Assembly (NCBI GenBank): GCA_963700185.1
Contig: CAVOWP010000014.1
Coordinates: 440,022 to 504,021, forward strand
Reading direction: 5' to 3'
DNA from: AP-15 sp963700185
Lineage (GTDB): Bacteria > Pseudomonadota > Alphaproteobacteria > ATCC43930 > CGMCC-115725
DNA length: 64,000 nt
Shown here: positions 9,336 to 18,447 of the stretch, piece after piece
How the letters are laid out: the number at the start of each line of letters is the position of its first letter
Position numbering within the stretch: the stretch's first letter is position 1
Position numbers and translations under genes: made by a program
The notes under the pieces: generated by a model
Seen by the model: the letters and a program-made list of their open reading frames with translations, nothing else
What the model was told of the DNA's origin: nothing
The model's database searches: none

Positions 9336-9339
9336 GGCG

Positions 9340-10560
9340 TCACCTCGCGGAGCGCAGGATGCGCTCGGCAGCATCGGCGAACACCTGCGCGCCGAGCACT
9401 ATGTCTTCCTCTTTGGTGTCTTCGGACCAGTGATGGCTGATGCCGCGCAGGCTCGGTATGAACATCATTCCGGACGGCATCCGGTAGGAGAGCACCGCGG
9501 CGTCATGCCCAGCAGCGCTCGGCATTCGCATGTGCATACCGGGGGCGTGCCGTTCCGCGGCGGCCTCGATCTGTTCCTGAAAACCGGGATCCATCGGACG
9601 CGGCTCGGTGCGCGCGATCGTCTCGATCTCGCAGGCGCAAGGCCCGGCTCGGTCCGCTTCGCTGACGAGCTCGCGCAGTGCCTTCTCAATCGCGGCGAGC
9701 CGGTCGATGTCGGTGTCGCGGAACTGGATCATCATCTCGGCCCGGCCGGGGACGACCGATGGCGCATTCGGCTCGAGCAGCATGCGGCCAATCGTCCATA
9801 CCGTGCGCGGACCGGCAATTTCGGGAAACCGGTCATGAATGCGTGTCGCGAGTCGCACCATTGCGACCCCGGCATCCCGGCGCCGCACCATGCGCGTCGT
9901 GCCGGCATGGTTCTGCTCGCCGATCAGCGCGACCCGGTAATTCCAGATGCCGACGATCGTCCCGACGACCCCGATGCGAAATCCGGTCATGTCGAGCGTG
10001 TCGCCCTGCTCTATATGCGCTTCGAGATAGCCGACGTAGCGCGACGGATCGACCCGCTCGCGCGGCCGTCCGGCAAAACCAGCGCGCTGCAGCGCCTCGC
10101 GCAGCGGGGTCCCGTCATCGCGGCCGCGGATCTGGTCGATCTCGTCCTCCGGGAGCGCGTCGGTGAACGAGCGGCTGCCGAGATAATTGCCGTAATGCCC
10201 TTCCTCGTCCGCCCACGCGGCGACGTCGATGCCGCAAGCCGCATCATCGGCAAAGACGCGGGCGAGCTCCAGCGCATAGATGACGCCCAGGGCGCCGTCG
10301 AGCCAGCCGCCGTAGGGCTGGGTTTCGCTGTGCGAACCCACCAGCAGCCGGCGTCGCGCCCTGGGATTGCGGCCGATGACGTTGCCGATCCCGTCGATCC
10401 CCGTCTCGAGCCCGGCCTCGCGAAACCTGCCGGCCAGCCAGTGCCGCGACTCGACATCGACCGGCGAATAAGTCGGCCGATGGACGCCGGTCTTGTAGCA
10501 GCCGAACTCGGCAAGACGCTTCAGATCCGCGACAATGCGCTGTCCGTCGATGGTTGGCAT
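9340..10560 (-). CDS. M20-family Zn-dependent amidohydrolase (N-carbamoyl-amino-acid hydrolase / allantoate amidohydrolase type)
   Basis: The 406-residue protein has the AllC/HyuC-type di-zinc peptidase layout. Zn-site motifs are visible at LVGSHSETQPYGGWLDGALG (His and the Asp before GALG), ADEEGHYGN, the YLEAHIEQGDTL block, and a late PSLRGISHHWSEDT block with a His. A lid or dimerisation domain sits in the middle. The family hydrolyses N-carbamoyl amino acids, allantoate or ureidoglycolate-type substrates, releasing CO2 and ammonia. HSE replaces the commoner HLDT, so substrate preference is open. It is the first gene of a two-gene operon with the NMT1-like protein. Confidence 0.85.
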   Translation of the reverse strand: MPTIDGQRIVADLKRLAEFGCYKTGVHRPTYSPVDVESRHWLAGRFREAGLETGIDGIGNVIGRNPRARRRLLVGSHSETQPYGGWLDGALGVIYALELARVFADDAACGIDVAAWADEEGHYGNYLGSRSFTDALPEDEIDQIRGRDDGTPLREALQRAGFAGRPRERVDPSRYVGYLEAHIEQGDTLDMTGFRIGVVGTIVGIWNYRVALIGEQNHAGTTRMVRRRDAGVAMVRLATRIHDRFPEIAGPRTVWTIGRMLLEPNAPSVVPGRAEMMIQFRDTDIDRLAAIEKALRELVSEADRAGPCACEIETIARTEPRPMDPGFQEQIEAAAERHAPGMHMRMPSAAGHDAAVLSYRMPSGMMFIPSLRGISHHWSEDTKEEDIVLGAQVFADAAERILRSAR

Positions 10561-10647
10561 GTCCTCGCATCCTTTTAGCGGCCGTGGCGATCAGCCAAAG
10601 ACTAGCCTAGGATCACGGGCAACGGAAACGGCCTGTGGATAACTGGC

Positions 10648-12213
10648 ATGTCCGATCGCTCGTCACCCCGTGTCGCTGTGCTCGGCTTCTCGATCGAGTG
10701 CAACAAATTCGCGCCGCCGGCCACCAAGACGCACTTCCTTGCACGCACCTATCTCGAAGGCGACGCGATCGTCCAGGAGGCGCGGTCGTCCACCCCGACG
10801 ATGCTGCCCGAGACGCCCGGCTTTGTCGCCGCGATGGACGCGTCGGGCCCATGGACGCCGGTCGGGATTGCGCTGGCGATGACCGAGCCCAACGGGCCGG
10901 TCGAGCATGCCTTCTTTCTCGAGCTGCTCGACACGATCGGCCGCCGGCTCAGGGCCGCGCTGCCGGTCGACGCCGTGTACATCTGCTCGCACGGTGCCGG
11001 CCTCACGACCGAGGAGGACGACCCGGATGGGGTTTTGTTCGAGATGGTCCGGCACATTGTCGGCCGCGATCTGCCGATCGCGGCGACTTTGGACCTGCAC
11101 GCCAATGTCTCCGAACGCATGGTGCAGTCGATCGACGTCTTCATCGGCTACCGGACCAACCCGCATCTCGACATGCGCGAGCGCGGCGCCGAGGCGGCTG
11201 CGGCGGTCCGTGAGATGCTGGGCGGCGTCAAGCCGCAGCGCGCCTTAATCCGGCTGCCGATCGTGCCGCCGACGGTGACGATGCTGACCGCCGCAGGTCC
11301 CTACGCCGATATGATCGATTTTGGCCAGCGCCGCATGACCGCCGAGATCATGAACGTCTCGGTGATGGGAGGGTTTGCCTTTGCCGACACCGCCAAAAAC
11401 GGCCTTACGGTAGTCGTGACGGCGCGCCACGACAGGCACGCTGCTGAAACTTTGGCACGCGAGATAGCCGAACTCGGCTGGGCCAACCGGGCGCGGTTTT
11501 ATCCGCGGCTGACCTCACTCGACGAAGCCGTGGAGAAAGCCCTCGCTGTCGGCCGAGATCTTTCCTTGCCGGCCCTCGCCTTTGCCGATGTCGCCGATAA
11601 CCCGGGCGGCGGCGGGCGCGGCAACACGACCTTCCTGCTGCGTGCCTTTCACAAGGCGGGTGTGGCGGGGGCGCTGCTGGGCGTGTTTTTCGACCCCGAT
11701 CTCGCCGCCGAGGCGCACGGGCACCGGATTGGCGCCTCCTTCGAAGCGCGGTTCAACCGGTCGGAGGCCACCAAGTTCTCCGAGCCCTACGCTGCGCCGG
11801 CCACGGTCGTCGCGGTGACCGACGGGAATTGCGTCGGGCGCCGCGGGATCTATGCCGGACTGCGGCTGGAGCTCGGGCCTTGCGCCGCCCTCGAGGTCGG
11901 CGGGGTCACCGTGGTCGTGATCTCGCACCGCGTGCAATGCGCCGACCCGATCTTCTTCGAAATGATGGGGCTCGATCTCGGCCGGGCGCGTTCTGTCGTC
12001 GTCAAGTCGCGCGGGCATTTCCGTGGCGGCTTCGACGAGTTCTTTGGACCGGACCAGATCGTCGAAGTCGACCTCCCGGGCCTCACCTCGCCGATGCTGA
12101 ACCGCTTCGAATGGCAGCGCCTACCCCGCCCGGTCATCCCGCTCGACGACAATGTCGAATGGATCAGCACCCAGCCGCTAACGATGCGGCTCACGCCGCA
12201 TCATGGAAGATGA
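10648..12213 (+). CDS. M81-family metallopeptidase-like protein (MlrC type)
   Basis: The 521-residue protein has the MlrC layout. The N-terminal domain contains VAVLGFSIECNKFAPP, the metal-site-like ICSHGAGLTTEEDDPDG and LDLHANVSERM. The C-terminal domain contains VADNPGGGGRGNTTFLL, typical of the family. MlrC was described in microcystin breakdown, but most homologues sit beside amidohydrolases and transporters and act on unknown small amides or peptides. It is divergent from the amidohydrolase / NMT1 operon, which suggests a shared catabolic function. The last 23 bp overlap the 3' end of the convergent 2OG oxygenase gene. Confidence 0.8.
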   Translation: MSDRSSPRVAVLGFSIECNKFAPPATKTHFLARTYLEGDAIVQEARSSTPTMLPETPGFVAAMDASGPWTPVGIALAMTEPNGPVEHAFFLELLDTIGRRLRAALPVDAVYICSHGAGLTTEEDDPDGVLFEMVRHIVGRDLPIAATLDLHANVSERMVQSIDVFIGYRTNPHLDMRERGAEAAAAVREMLGGVKPQRALIRLPIVPPTVTMLTAAGPYADMIDFGQRRMTAEIMNVSVMGGFAFADTAKNGLTVVVTARHDRHAAETLAREIAELGWANRARFYPRLTSLDEAVEKALAVGRDLSLPALAFADVADNPGGGGRGNTTFLLRAFHKAGVAGALLGVFFDPDLAAEAHGHRIGASFEARFNRSEATKFSEPYAAPATVVAVTDGNCVGRRGIYAGLRLELGPCAALEVGGVTVVVISHRVQCADPIFFEMMGLDLGRARSVVVKSRGHFRGGFDEFFGPDQIVEVDLPGLTSPMLNRFEWQRLPRPVIPLDDNVEWISTQPLTMRLTPHHGR

Positions 12214-12912
12214 TGCCGAGCGTGTACCGCTGGCCCGACCGCAGACGGCTGACGCCGTGGCGCATCGTTACCCGATAGGGTCCGCGGGTGCCTTCGACCG
12301 GCCGATGATGGACCGGGAAGATCACCGCCTCGCCCTGCTGCAACGGCACGACTTCGCCCCGCGATTGCGCCCGCGGCCGCTGCTCGACGAGCAGGAACTC
12401 GCCGCCGGTGAAATCCTCCTCCGGGTCGCTGAGCAGCACCGTCAATTGCAGCGGAAACACCAGATCGCCGTACAGATCCTGGTGCAGACAGTTGTAATCG
12501 CCGGGTCCGTATTTGAGCAGGAGCGGTGTCGGCCGCTCCTGGCCGGCTTTGTGGCATTGCTCGAGATAGGCGGCGAGCGGCGGCCGGAAACCGCCCCTCC
12601 TCGTTGAGCCGTTCCCGCCAGCGATTGGCGATCGGCGCGAGATGCGGGTAGATCGCCTGGCGCAGCGCCTCGACCGCGCTCGGCAGCGGGTACCTGAAAT
12701 ACTGGTACTCGCCGCGGCCGAAAGCGTGGCGCTGCATGACCACGCGACTGCGAAAAACCTCTTCCCGGGGGTAGAGCGCGGCGATTTCGCGGCACTCTCC
12801 CCTGGTCAGCAATTGCGGAGTGATCGCGTAACCCCGCTCGTCGAGCGACCCGGCGATTTCGCGCCAATCGATCGGCTCGGCGACAGGTTTCGGCGTTAGG
12901 CTGCCGCCTCAT
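12191..12912 (-). pseudogene. 2OG-Fe(II) oxygenase, frame broken
   Basis: Three minus-strand frames must be joined to read one protein. The C-terminal frame (12191-12600) carries YGDLVFPLQLTVLLSDPEED, FTGGEFLLVEQRPRAQSR, then AVIFPV, TMRHGVSRLRSG and LGIIFHDA, which is characteristic of the 2OG-Fe(II) oxygenase family often found beside ada. An N-terminal frame with DWREIAGSLDERGYAITP and EIAALYPREEVFRSRVVM ends at about 12600, where a one-base shift is needed. A second shift is needed near 12895 to reach an ATG at 12912. That ATG overlaps the ada stop codon, as expected for a coupled gene. A role in repair of alkylated nucleic acids is suggested by the neighbour only. Confidence 0.7.
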
Positions 12913-13973
12913 CGGCCGTCTCCGGCGCGACTGCGGCGCGCTCCCGCGCGAGCAGCGCGCGCTTGCGCTCCACTCCCCAACGATAGCCGCCGAGATCGCC
13001 GTCGCTGCGGATCACCCGATGGCACGGCACGATCAGGGCGAGCTTGTTTGCGGCGCAGGCCTGAGCGACGGCGCGGACCGCTTTTGGCTGGCCGAGCGCC
13101 GCGGCGATCTCGGTATAGCTCGCGGTCTTGCCGAGCGGGATCTTCTGCAATGCGCGCCACACCCGCGCCTGGAACGCGGTGCCCTGGATGTCGAGCGGCA
13201 AATCGAGGTTCCGATCGGGAGCAGTGATGAATTGCACGATCCGATCGGCCCAGTCCTTGAGCCCGGCATCTTCGGCAATGACCTTCGCGGCAGGGAAGCG
13301 TTGCCGCAAGCTGGCCTCCAGGCTCTCGCGATCGTCGGCAAGCGCAGTCATGCAGATGCCGCGCTCGGTCGCAGCAACCAATGCCCAGCCGAGCGGGGTC
13401 TCGACCGTGACAAAGCGGATCGTCTGGCCGACACCGCCGCGCCGCCGCGCCCCAGGGGTCATGCCCAGCCCTGCCGCGGCCGAGTTCATAGGCGCGCGAG
13501 CTCGAGCCGAACCCCGACGCATAGATCGCCTCGGTGACCGGCTGACCGGTCTCGAGCTTGTCGGCGAGACGGCCGAGCCGGTGGGTCCGCGCGTAGTCGC
13601 GCGGCGTCGCGCCGGTGATCTGCTTGAATACCCGGTGGAAATGAAAGGGGCTGATCCCCGCGGCATCGGCGAGTTCGGCGAGGCTCGGGATGGCGTCGCT
13701 GTTGCGCAATAACGCGCACGCCCTCTCGACCGCCGCGACATGCCGCGAAGCAGAGGTGCCGTCAGTCGGCCGGCAGCGCTTGCAGGGCCGCAGCCCCGCC
13801 GCGTCGGCCGCTGCCGTCGTCTCGAAGAACATGGTGTTCTTGCGCAGCGGCAGCCGCGATGTGCAGCCCGCCCGGCAATACACCCCAGTCGTGCGGACAC
13901 CGTAAAAGAACTGGCCGTCCGCGCCGGCGTCGCGCCGCTCGAGCGCCGCCCAGCATTGCTCGAAATCCAACAT
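12896..13973 (-). pseudogene. ada: Ada-type bifunctional DNA-repair protein / regulator, one frameshift
   Basis: The N-terminal part, from an ATG at 13973 with GGAGGAGGTGA upstream, carries the Ada zinc domain (YCRAGCTSRLPLRKN ... LRPCKRCRP, four Cys including the methyl-phosphotriester acceptor). The AraC-type helix-turn-helix follows (LAELADAAGISPFHFHRVFK). At about 13485 the frame shifts by one base. The other frame continues with GLGMTPGARR and the O6-alkylguanine methyltransferase domain with the active site PCHRVI and a DGDLGGYRWG tail. Joined, the order is that of full-length Ada (about 358 residues). It would transfer alkyl groups from DNA and activate its own regulon. The shift falls between the AraC and transferase domains, so it may be an assembly error or a real split. 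Confidence 0.8.
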
Positions 13974-14047
13974 CGTCACCTCCTCCGCATATCCGTGAGA
14001 CCCAAGATGGAGGAGATGAGTGTCTTGCTCTATCCGCCGCTTGCTTT

Positions 14048-14999
14048 TTAATTCGGTTGGTTCGCGTAGCGCTTCGGCAGCATCGCGTGGATGCCCTTGT
14101 TGCCGTCCACCAATTGGGTCACCCGCATGTCGACGGCAAGGCTGCAGAACATGTAGGCGTCTTCGGGCGAGAGGCCGAGGCGCTCGCCGATCAGCGCGAT
14201 CATCTCGCGCAGTGCCGTCTTTGCGGCGTCGTCGAGATCCTCGTTGAAGCCCATCGTGATATGGTGCGACGGGGTCTCGGCGCGCGGGAGGTCGAATTTC
14301 AGGTCTTTGCGCAGCACCAGTCGAAAGGTGCCGCAGAGGGCGGTTTCCAGCGCCGTCACGCAGACCTCGCCGTCGCCCTGCACGCCGTGGCCGTCGCCGG
14401 CGGAAAACAACGCTCCCGACGCCCATACCGGCAGGTACAACGTCGTGCCGGCGACCAGTTCCTTCAAATCCATGTTGCCGCCGAACTCGCGCGGCACGAT
14501 CGAGGTTACGCGCGCCGTAAACCGGCGGCGGCGCCACCCCCATGACCCCGAAAAACGGCGCCAGCTCGATCTCCGCCCCCCAGGGCACGGTGGCCATGCC
14601 GCGCTGGCGGTCGATGGCGGTGTGCCAGATCCGGCGGATCGGGAAATCTTCCGGCAAAGTGCCGGAGAGCGGCCTGATGCGGGTGTAGCCCCAATTCTGG
14701 CGCGGATCGATCGCCAGGATCTGGATTTCGAGAACGTCCCCCGGCTCGGCGCCTTCTACCGCAATCGGCCCCGTCAGGATATGAGCGCCGAGGCGCGGCT
14801 CGAGCGCGCGCTGAATCGCCAGATGGTCGGGTAGAATTTCGAATTTGCCTTCCTGCGGCAGCACATCGGGCCCACCCGAGACGCAATCCATCGTCACCGT
14901 GTCGCCCGACGCGACCGTTAGCACCGGCTTCAGCCCGGCATCGAAAAACCCCCAGTGACACGTTTCCGGGGTCGCCCGCAATTCATGATGCTGCGCCAT
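14048..14999 (-). pseudogene. Acetamidase/formamidase-family protein, one frameshift
   Basis: From an ATG at 14999 the frame reads HWGFFDAGLKPVLTVASGD, ILTGPIAVEGAEPGDVLEI, NWGYTRIRPLSGTLPEDFP and GVMGVAPPPV, all typical of the FmdA/AmdA family. At about 14515 the frame must shift by one base to continue as ARVTSIVPREFGGNMDLKEL and GALFSAGDGHGVQGDGEV, ending at 14048. The joined product is about 316 residues, the normal family length. Members hydrolyse formamide or short amides to ammonia and an acid in the cytoplasm. The gene sits upstream of ada on the same strand. Confidence 0.8.
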
Positions 15000-15154
15000 C
15001 GGCTTACTCCTGCACTCCTTGTCTCACTCCACCTTAGCTTGATTGGCTGCGCGATGCGAACCCGAGAAGGGCTGCGAACACGCGTCGCGTGAAAGTCACC
15101 GGCGATGCGCGTCGAGCCGCTACTGCAATCCAAATTTGAATCGATTATTTCTGT

Positions 15155-15204
15155 TTGCTGCATCAGCAGCAAATCTGCAGCAAAACACTCCTTTTAGTTG
15201 TAGC
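15155..15204 (+). repeat. Dispersed repeat R, copy 2
   Basis: The copy reads TTGCTGCATCAGCAGCAAAT then CTGCAGCAAAACACTCC and a TTAGTTGTAGC tail. It matches copies at 41403 and 59335 in the same orientation. It provides the stop codon (TGA at 15163-15165 on the minus strand) and the last residues of the methyltransferase gene. GCTGC and GCAGC can pair as a small hairpin. Confidence 0.65.
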
Positions 15205-16038
15205 AATGCGCTCATACCCAGAACCACATTCCGTCGAGAATATGCCATGCCAATGAGGCGATATTGCGTACGACTTATCCCCCCGAATGGTGAGCAGACA
15301 AAGGTGGTCCGTTCGCATCTGGGCGGCGCCTCCATACGCCGGCTGACGTTCCAACCGCGCAATGCCCTCCTCATAGGCGCGGTCGGAGATCGCTAAGAGT
15401 TGGGAATTCAAATCGCGTCGCCGTATCATGTCGAGCCAGACGCGCAAGTCCTGCTCGAACCATATATGCTCGGGCACAGCCGAGGTGGCGACAAAGCCGA
15501 TCGCCTGCATCGTCGATACTATTGTGCCGGGAGGCCAGAAGTCTTCCAGGTCGATGGTTTGAGCCTCCGGAAAATATTCGTAATAAAGCCAGTCCGGGTG
15601 CTCGTGCGGACACAAATTCCGCATTACAAATCGCCCGCCCGGCCGCAGAACCTTGAATACCTCGCCGAGCATGCCGGCCTTGTCCGCCAAATGATGAAAG
15701 CCGAATTGACAGCATGTGAAATCGAAACTCTCGGCCCGAAACGGCAACTTGGCACCGTCAGCCCGGACCCAGGCGATATCCGACACCTTGGACCGCGCCT
15801 GAGCGAGCATGCCGAACGACCGGTCGAGGCCGACCAATCGGGCATCAGGTATAATCGGCCGGTTCGCCACAAGCTGGCTACCGGTGCCACAGGCAATTTC
15901 CAAGAGGGACAGACGATCGGGGGAGGCATGCTGGGCGATGAAGGTCACGAGTTCGGGGTCGACCGTTTTCCTTCGATACGGTTGTCCATCGTAAAGATGG
16001 GCAATGACGTCATAGTTCACGCGCGAGGTGGTCCTCAT
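15163..16038 (-). CDS. Class I SAM-dependent methyltransferase
   Basis: The 291-residue product has Rossmann-fold methyltransferase motifs: motif I LLEIACGTGSQL, the acidic residue after strand 2 (ARLVGLDRSF), motif II-III region VRADGAKLPFRAESFDFTCC, and VLRPGGRFVMRN. UbiE/MenG-like proteins share this Methyltransf_11 layout. The ATG at 16038 (MRTTSRVNYD) is preferred over 16101 because the longer form adds only weakly conserved residues. Substrate is unknown. The C-terminal tail (about 14 residues, ending LLQICC) is encoded by dispersed repeat R, so the native C-terminus may have been replaced. Confidence 0.7.
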   Translation of the reverse strand: MRTTSRVNYDVIAHLYDGQPYRRKTVDPELVTFIAQHASPDRLSLLEIACGTGSQLVANRPIIPDARLVGLDRSFGMLAQARSKVSDIAWVRADGAKLPFRAESFDFTCCQFGFHHLADKAGMLGEVFKVLRPGGRFVMRNLCPHEHPDWLYYEYFPEAQTIDLEDFWPPGTIVSTMQAIGFVATSAVPEHIWFEQDLRVWLDMIRRRDLNSQLLAISDRAYEEGIARLERQPAYGGAAQMRTDHLCLLTIRGDKSYAISPHWHGIFSTECGSGYERIATTKRSVLLQICC

Positions 16039-16082
16039 CGAGAAGTAGCTCCGGACGAACGCGAACCGAACGGAGAGTTCAA

Positions 16083-16616
16083 TTGCTTCGGGTAGCGACA
16101 ATCCACGATGCCGCGTTCATCAGCCGAACGGTTATAAGCTCGTGGCACGATGCTTACCGTGATTTCCTCCCTTGGTCCTTCTTAGCATCGCTCGATCAGA
16201 ACCCCTACCACAACCGTCAGGCATGGGAGTCCAGGATTAAAGAGCCCGGCTCGGTTAGCTGGATTATCTCCGATAAGCGCAACGATGTGGGGGTGCTGAG
16301 GATAGCTACTTGTGCGTCCTCAATCCCCGGCACCGATAGTCAGCTGACCACCCTATATGTGCTGCGACAATCGCGCGGACACGGGCTTGGCTCTGAAGCT
16401 CTTGCCTTGGCGCGGACCGAAGCATCGTGCCGAGCCAGGCCCATCCTCGGCGTTTGCGTGCTGGCAGGCAACAAAGCTGGGCAAGCTTTTTATGAACGGC
16501 GGGGAGCGTGGCGGATAGGGGAGAGGGTCGCCTTTCGATTGGATAAAAAACCGATTCTCGATGTCTTGTACCGCGTCGATCCAGCAGTCGTTTCTCCGTC
16601 GGTTTCAAATGGCTAG
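16083..16616 (+). CDS. GNAT-family N-acetyltransferase
   Basis: The 177-residue protein has the GNAT acetyl-CoA-binding signature LYVLRQSRGHGLGSEALALA (R/Q-x-x-G-x-G/A type), the preceding strand TDSQLTTL, and the late strand and helix VCVLAGNKAGQAFYERRGAWR. It starts with TTG at 16083, and no better start is visible in frame. It is divergent from the methyltransferase, so the two share a short promoter gap. The acceptor is unknown. The last 4 bp overlap the convergent yqgE end. Confidence 0.75.
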   Translation: MLRVATIHDAAFISRTVISSWHDAYRDFLPWSFLASLDQNPYHNRQAWESRIKEPGSVSWIISDKRNDVGVLRIATCASSIPGTDSQLTTLYVLRQSRGHGLGSEALALARTEASCRARPILGVCVLAGNKAGQAFYERRGAWRIGERVAFRLDKKPILDVLYRVDPAVVSPSVSNG

Positions 16617-17239
16617 AGCTCCCGGGTGCGGCGGGCCATCGCGTCCTCCCAGAGTTTCTCGCGGTCGTCGTCGAAGACGAGCTTCGGCTCCTCCGGAGTG
16701 GTGAACCAGTTGTGACGGGCCAGCTCGTCGTCGAGCTGGCCCGGTCCCCAGCCGGCATAGCCGAGCGCGAAGAGGCTCTTCTCTGGGCCCTGATTATGCC
16801 CAATGTCGAGCAGGACCTGACGGCTCGCGGTCATCGCCACGCGGCCGTCGACATCGACGGTCTCGGCGCGCCGATATTCGGCACTGTGGACGACAAAGCC
16901 AAGTTCCGGCTGCACCGGGCCGCCGGCAAAGACGCGCAGAATGCCCGCCACGTCGGCGTCATCATGACCGGTCGCCTCAAGCAGGGCCGCAATCGAGCGT
17001 TCGCCGACCGGGCGGTTTATCACGATCCCCAAGGCGCCTTCCTTGTCGTGCCGCACCATCAGGATGACGGTGTGAGCGAAGCGCGGATCGCCGATCGTCG
17101 GCGCTGCGATCAGCAATTGCCCGGTGAGCGAGGTCGTATCCGAATGCTCGGGTGGCGCTGCCCCGAGCACGATCAACGCCGCCACCAGCGACGCGATCGC
17201 GGCGAACTTGCGGCGAAGCGATATGCGGGGAACAAACAT
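16613..17239 (-). CDS. YqgE/AlgH-family protein with an N-terminal signal or anchor segment
   Basis: Residues from about 38 onward match the YqgE/AlgH (UPF0301) family: GQLLIAAPTIGDPRFAHTVI, GALGIVINRPVGE, FAGGPVQPELGFVVHS and YAGWGPGQLDDELARHNWF. Ahead of this lies a basic N-terminus and a hydrophobic run (SLRRKFAAIASLVAALIVLGAAPPEHS) that looks like a signal peptide or membrane anchor. Most YqgE proteins start directly at the conserved part and are cytoplasmic, so this version may be exported. The ATG at 17239 is preferred over an upstream TTG. Function of the family is not settled. Confidence 0.8.
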   Translation of the reverse strand: MFVPRISLRRKFAAIASLVAALIVLGAAPPEHSDTTSLTGQLLIAAPTIGDPRFAHTVILMVRHDKEGALGIVINRPVGERSIAALLEATGHDDADVAGILRVFAGGPVQPELGFVVHSAEYRRAETVDVDGRVAMTASRQVLLDIGHNQGPEKSLFALGYAGWGPGQLDDELARHNWFTTPEEPKLVFDDDREKLWEDAMARRTREL

Positions 17240-17364
17240 GCCCAATTCTACCTCGCCGGTCGGCGCCCGGGAAAGAGCATCGCAGGACAGCCGTTTTCGC
17301 CGCGGCTTGAGCGCCCCCTCGGCAGTGCTAAGATCGACTTCGCAGCGCGGGGAGTTTCGAGCCG

Positions 17365-18408
17365 ATGCCAGACGGGTCCTGGATCATTACGACAGCGGTT
17401 GGAACCGGCGAGAAAGGCTATGCCGGTGACGGCGGGCCGGCGGCGCGGGCCCTATTGAACGGCCCGTTCGACGTCGGGTTCGACGCGCACGGCAACCTCT
17501 ATTTTTCCGACACGTTCAACCACTGCATTCGGCGCGTCGACGCGCGCACGGGTGTGATCACGACCTGCGCGGGCTGCGGCGAGACCGGCTATTCCGGGGA
17601 TGGCGGTCCGGCCACCTGCGCCCGCTTCAACGAGCCCTACGGCATCGCGGTCGACAATGCCGGAAATCTCTATGTCGCCGACCGGCATAATCATTGTGTT
17701 CGCCGGATCGACGCCAGCTCGGGCATCGTCTCGACCTTCGCCGGCAACAGCTCTTCCGGGTTCGGCGGCGATGACGGACCGGCCTCGCGCGCGGGCATGG
17801 TCGAGCCGAACGGCCTGGCGCTCGACCCGGCACAGAACCGGCTGTTCATCGCCGATGTCGCGGACCACCGCGTGCGGGTCGTCGATCTCGCGTCGGGGGT
17901 CATTTGGACCTTCGCCGGCACCGGCGAGCCCGAGCACAGCGGCGATGGCGGACCGGCGAACGCCGCCGGCATTCACGGCGCCCGCGCCGTCAAAGTGGCA
18001 GCCGACGGGATCGTCTACACCCTCGAGCGGCAGGGCAGCACCTTGCGGGCCGTCGACCCGCACAGCGGCATTATCACCACTGTCGCGGGCACCGGGGACA
18101 GGGCCTATGGCGGCGACGACGGGCCGGCCCTCGCCGCTTCCTTCAATGCGCCAAAGGAACTGGCGATCGACCGCGAGGGCAACCTCTTGATCGTCGATAC
18201 CGAAAATCACGCCATCCGCCGGGTCGACATCCGCACCCGAACAGTCGCCACGATCGTCGGCAGCGGCCGCCAAGGCGGCGACGGCGACGACGGCCCGGCC
18301 AGCGCCGCCGCGCTCGACCGGCCGCATGGCGCAACGGTCGCCGCCGACGGCTCGATCTATATCGGCGACACCAACAACCACCGCATCCGCAAAGTCGCAC
18401 CAGCCTGA
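17365..18408 (+). CDS. NHL-repeat beta-propeller protein
   Basis: The 347-residue protein is made of six repeats of about 55 residues with the pattern DGPA..A.F..P.GLA.D..GNLY.AD..NH.IRRVD..TG.I.T.AG.G, as in DAHGNLYFSDTFNHCIRRVD. This is the NHL six-bladed propeller. No signal peptide, membrane segment or catalytic domain is attached. Such propellers bind proteins, RNA or ligands; a few are lactonase- or lyase-like. GGAGTTTCGAGCCG precedes the ATG. Partner and role are unknown. Confidence 0.8.
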   Translation: MPDGSWIITTAVGTGEKGYAGDGGPAARALLNGPFDVGFDAHGNLYFSDTFNHCIRRVDARTGVITTCAGCGETGYSGDGGPATCARFNEPYGIAVDNAGNLYVADRHNHCVRRIDASSGIVSTFAGNSSSGFGGDDGPASRAGMVEPNGLALDPAQNRLFIADVADHRVRVVDLASGVIWTFAGTGEPEHSGDGGPANAAGIHGARAVKVAADGIVYTLERQGSTLRAVDPHSGIITTVAGTGDRAYGGDDGPALAASFNAPKELAIDREGNLLIVDTENHAIRRVDIRTRTVATIVGSGRQGGDGDDGPASAAALDRPHGATVAADGSIYIGDTNNHRIRKVAPA

Positions 18409-18447
18409 AGGTAACGCAGTCTCAAGGGCCTTCCCCCAGCTGATAAC

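Noticed and set aside
9292..10578. 428-codon plus-strand frame over the M20 amidohydrolase
   Set aside because: The minus strand has full M20 motifs; the plus frame has none and is a shadow.
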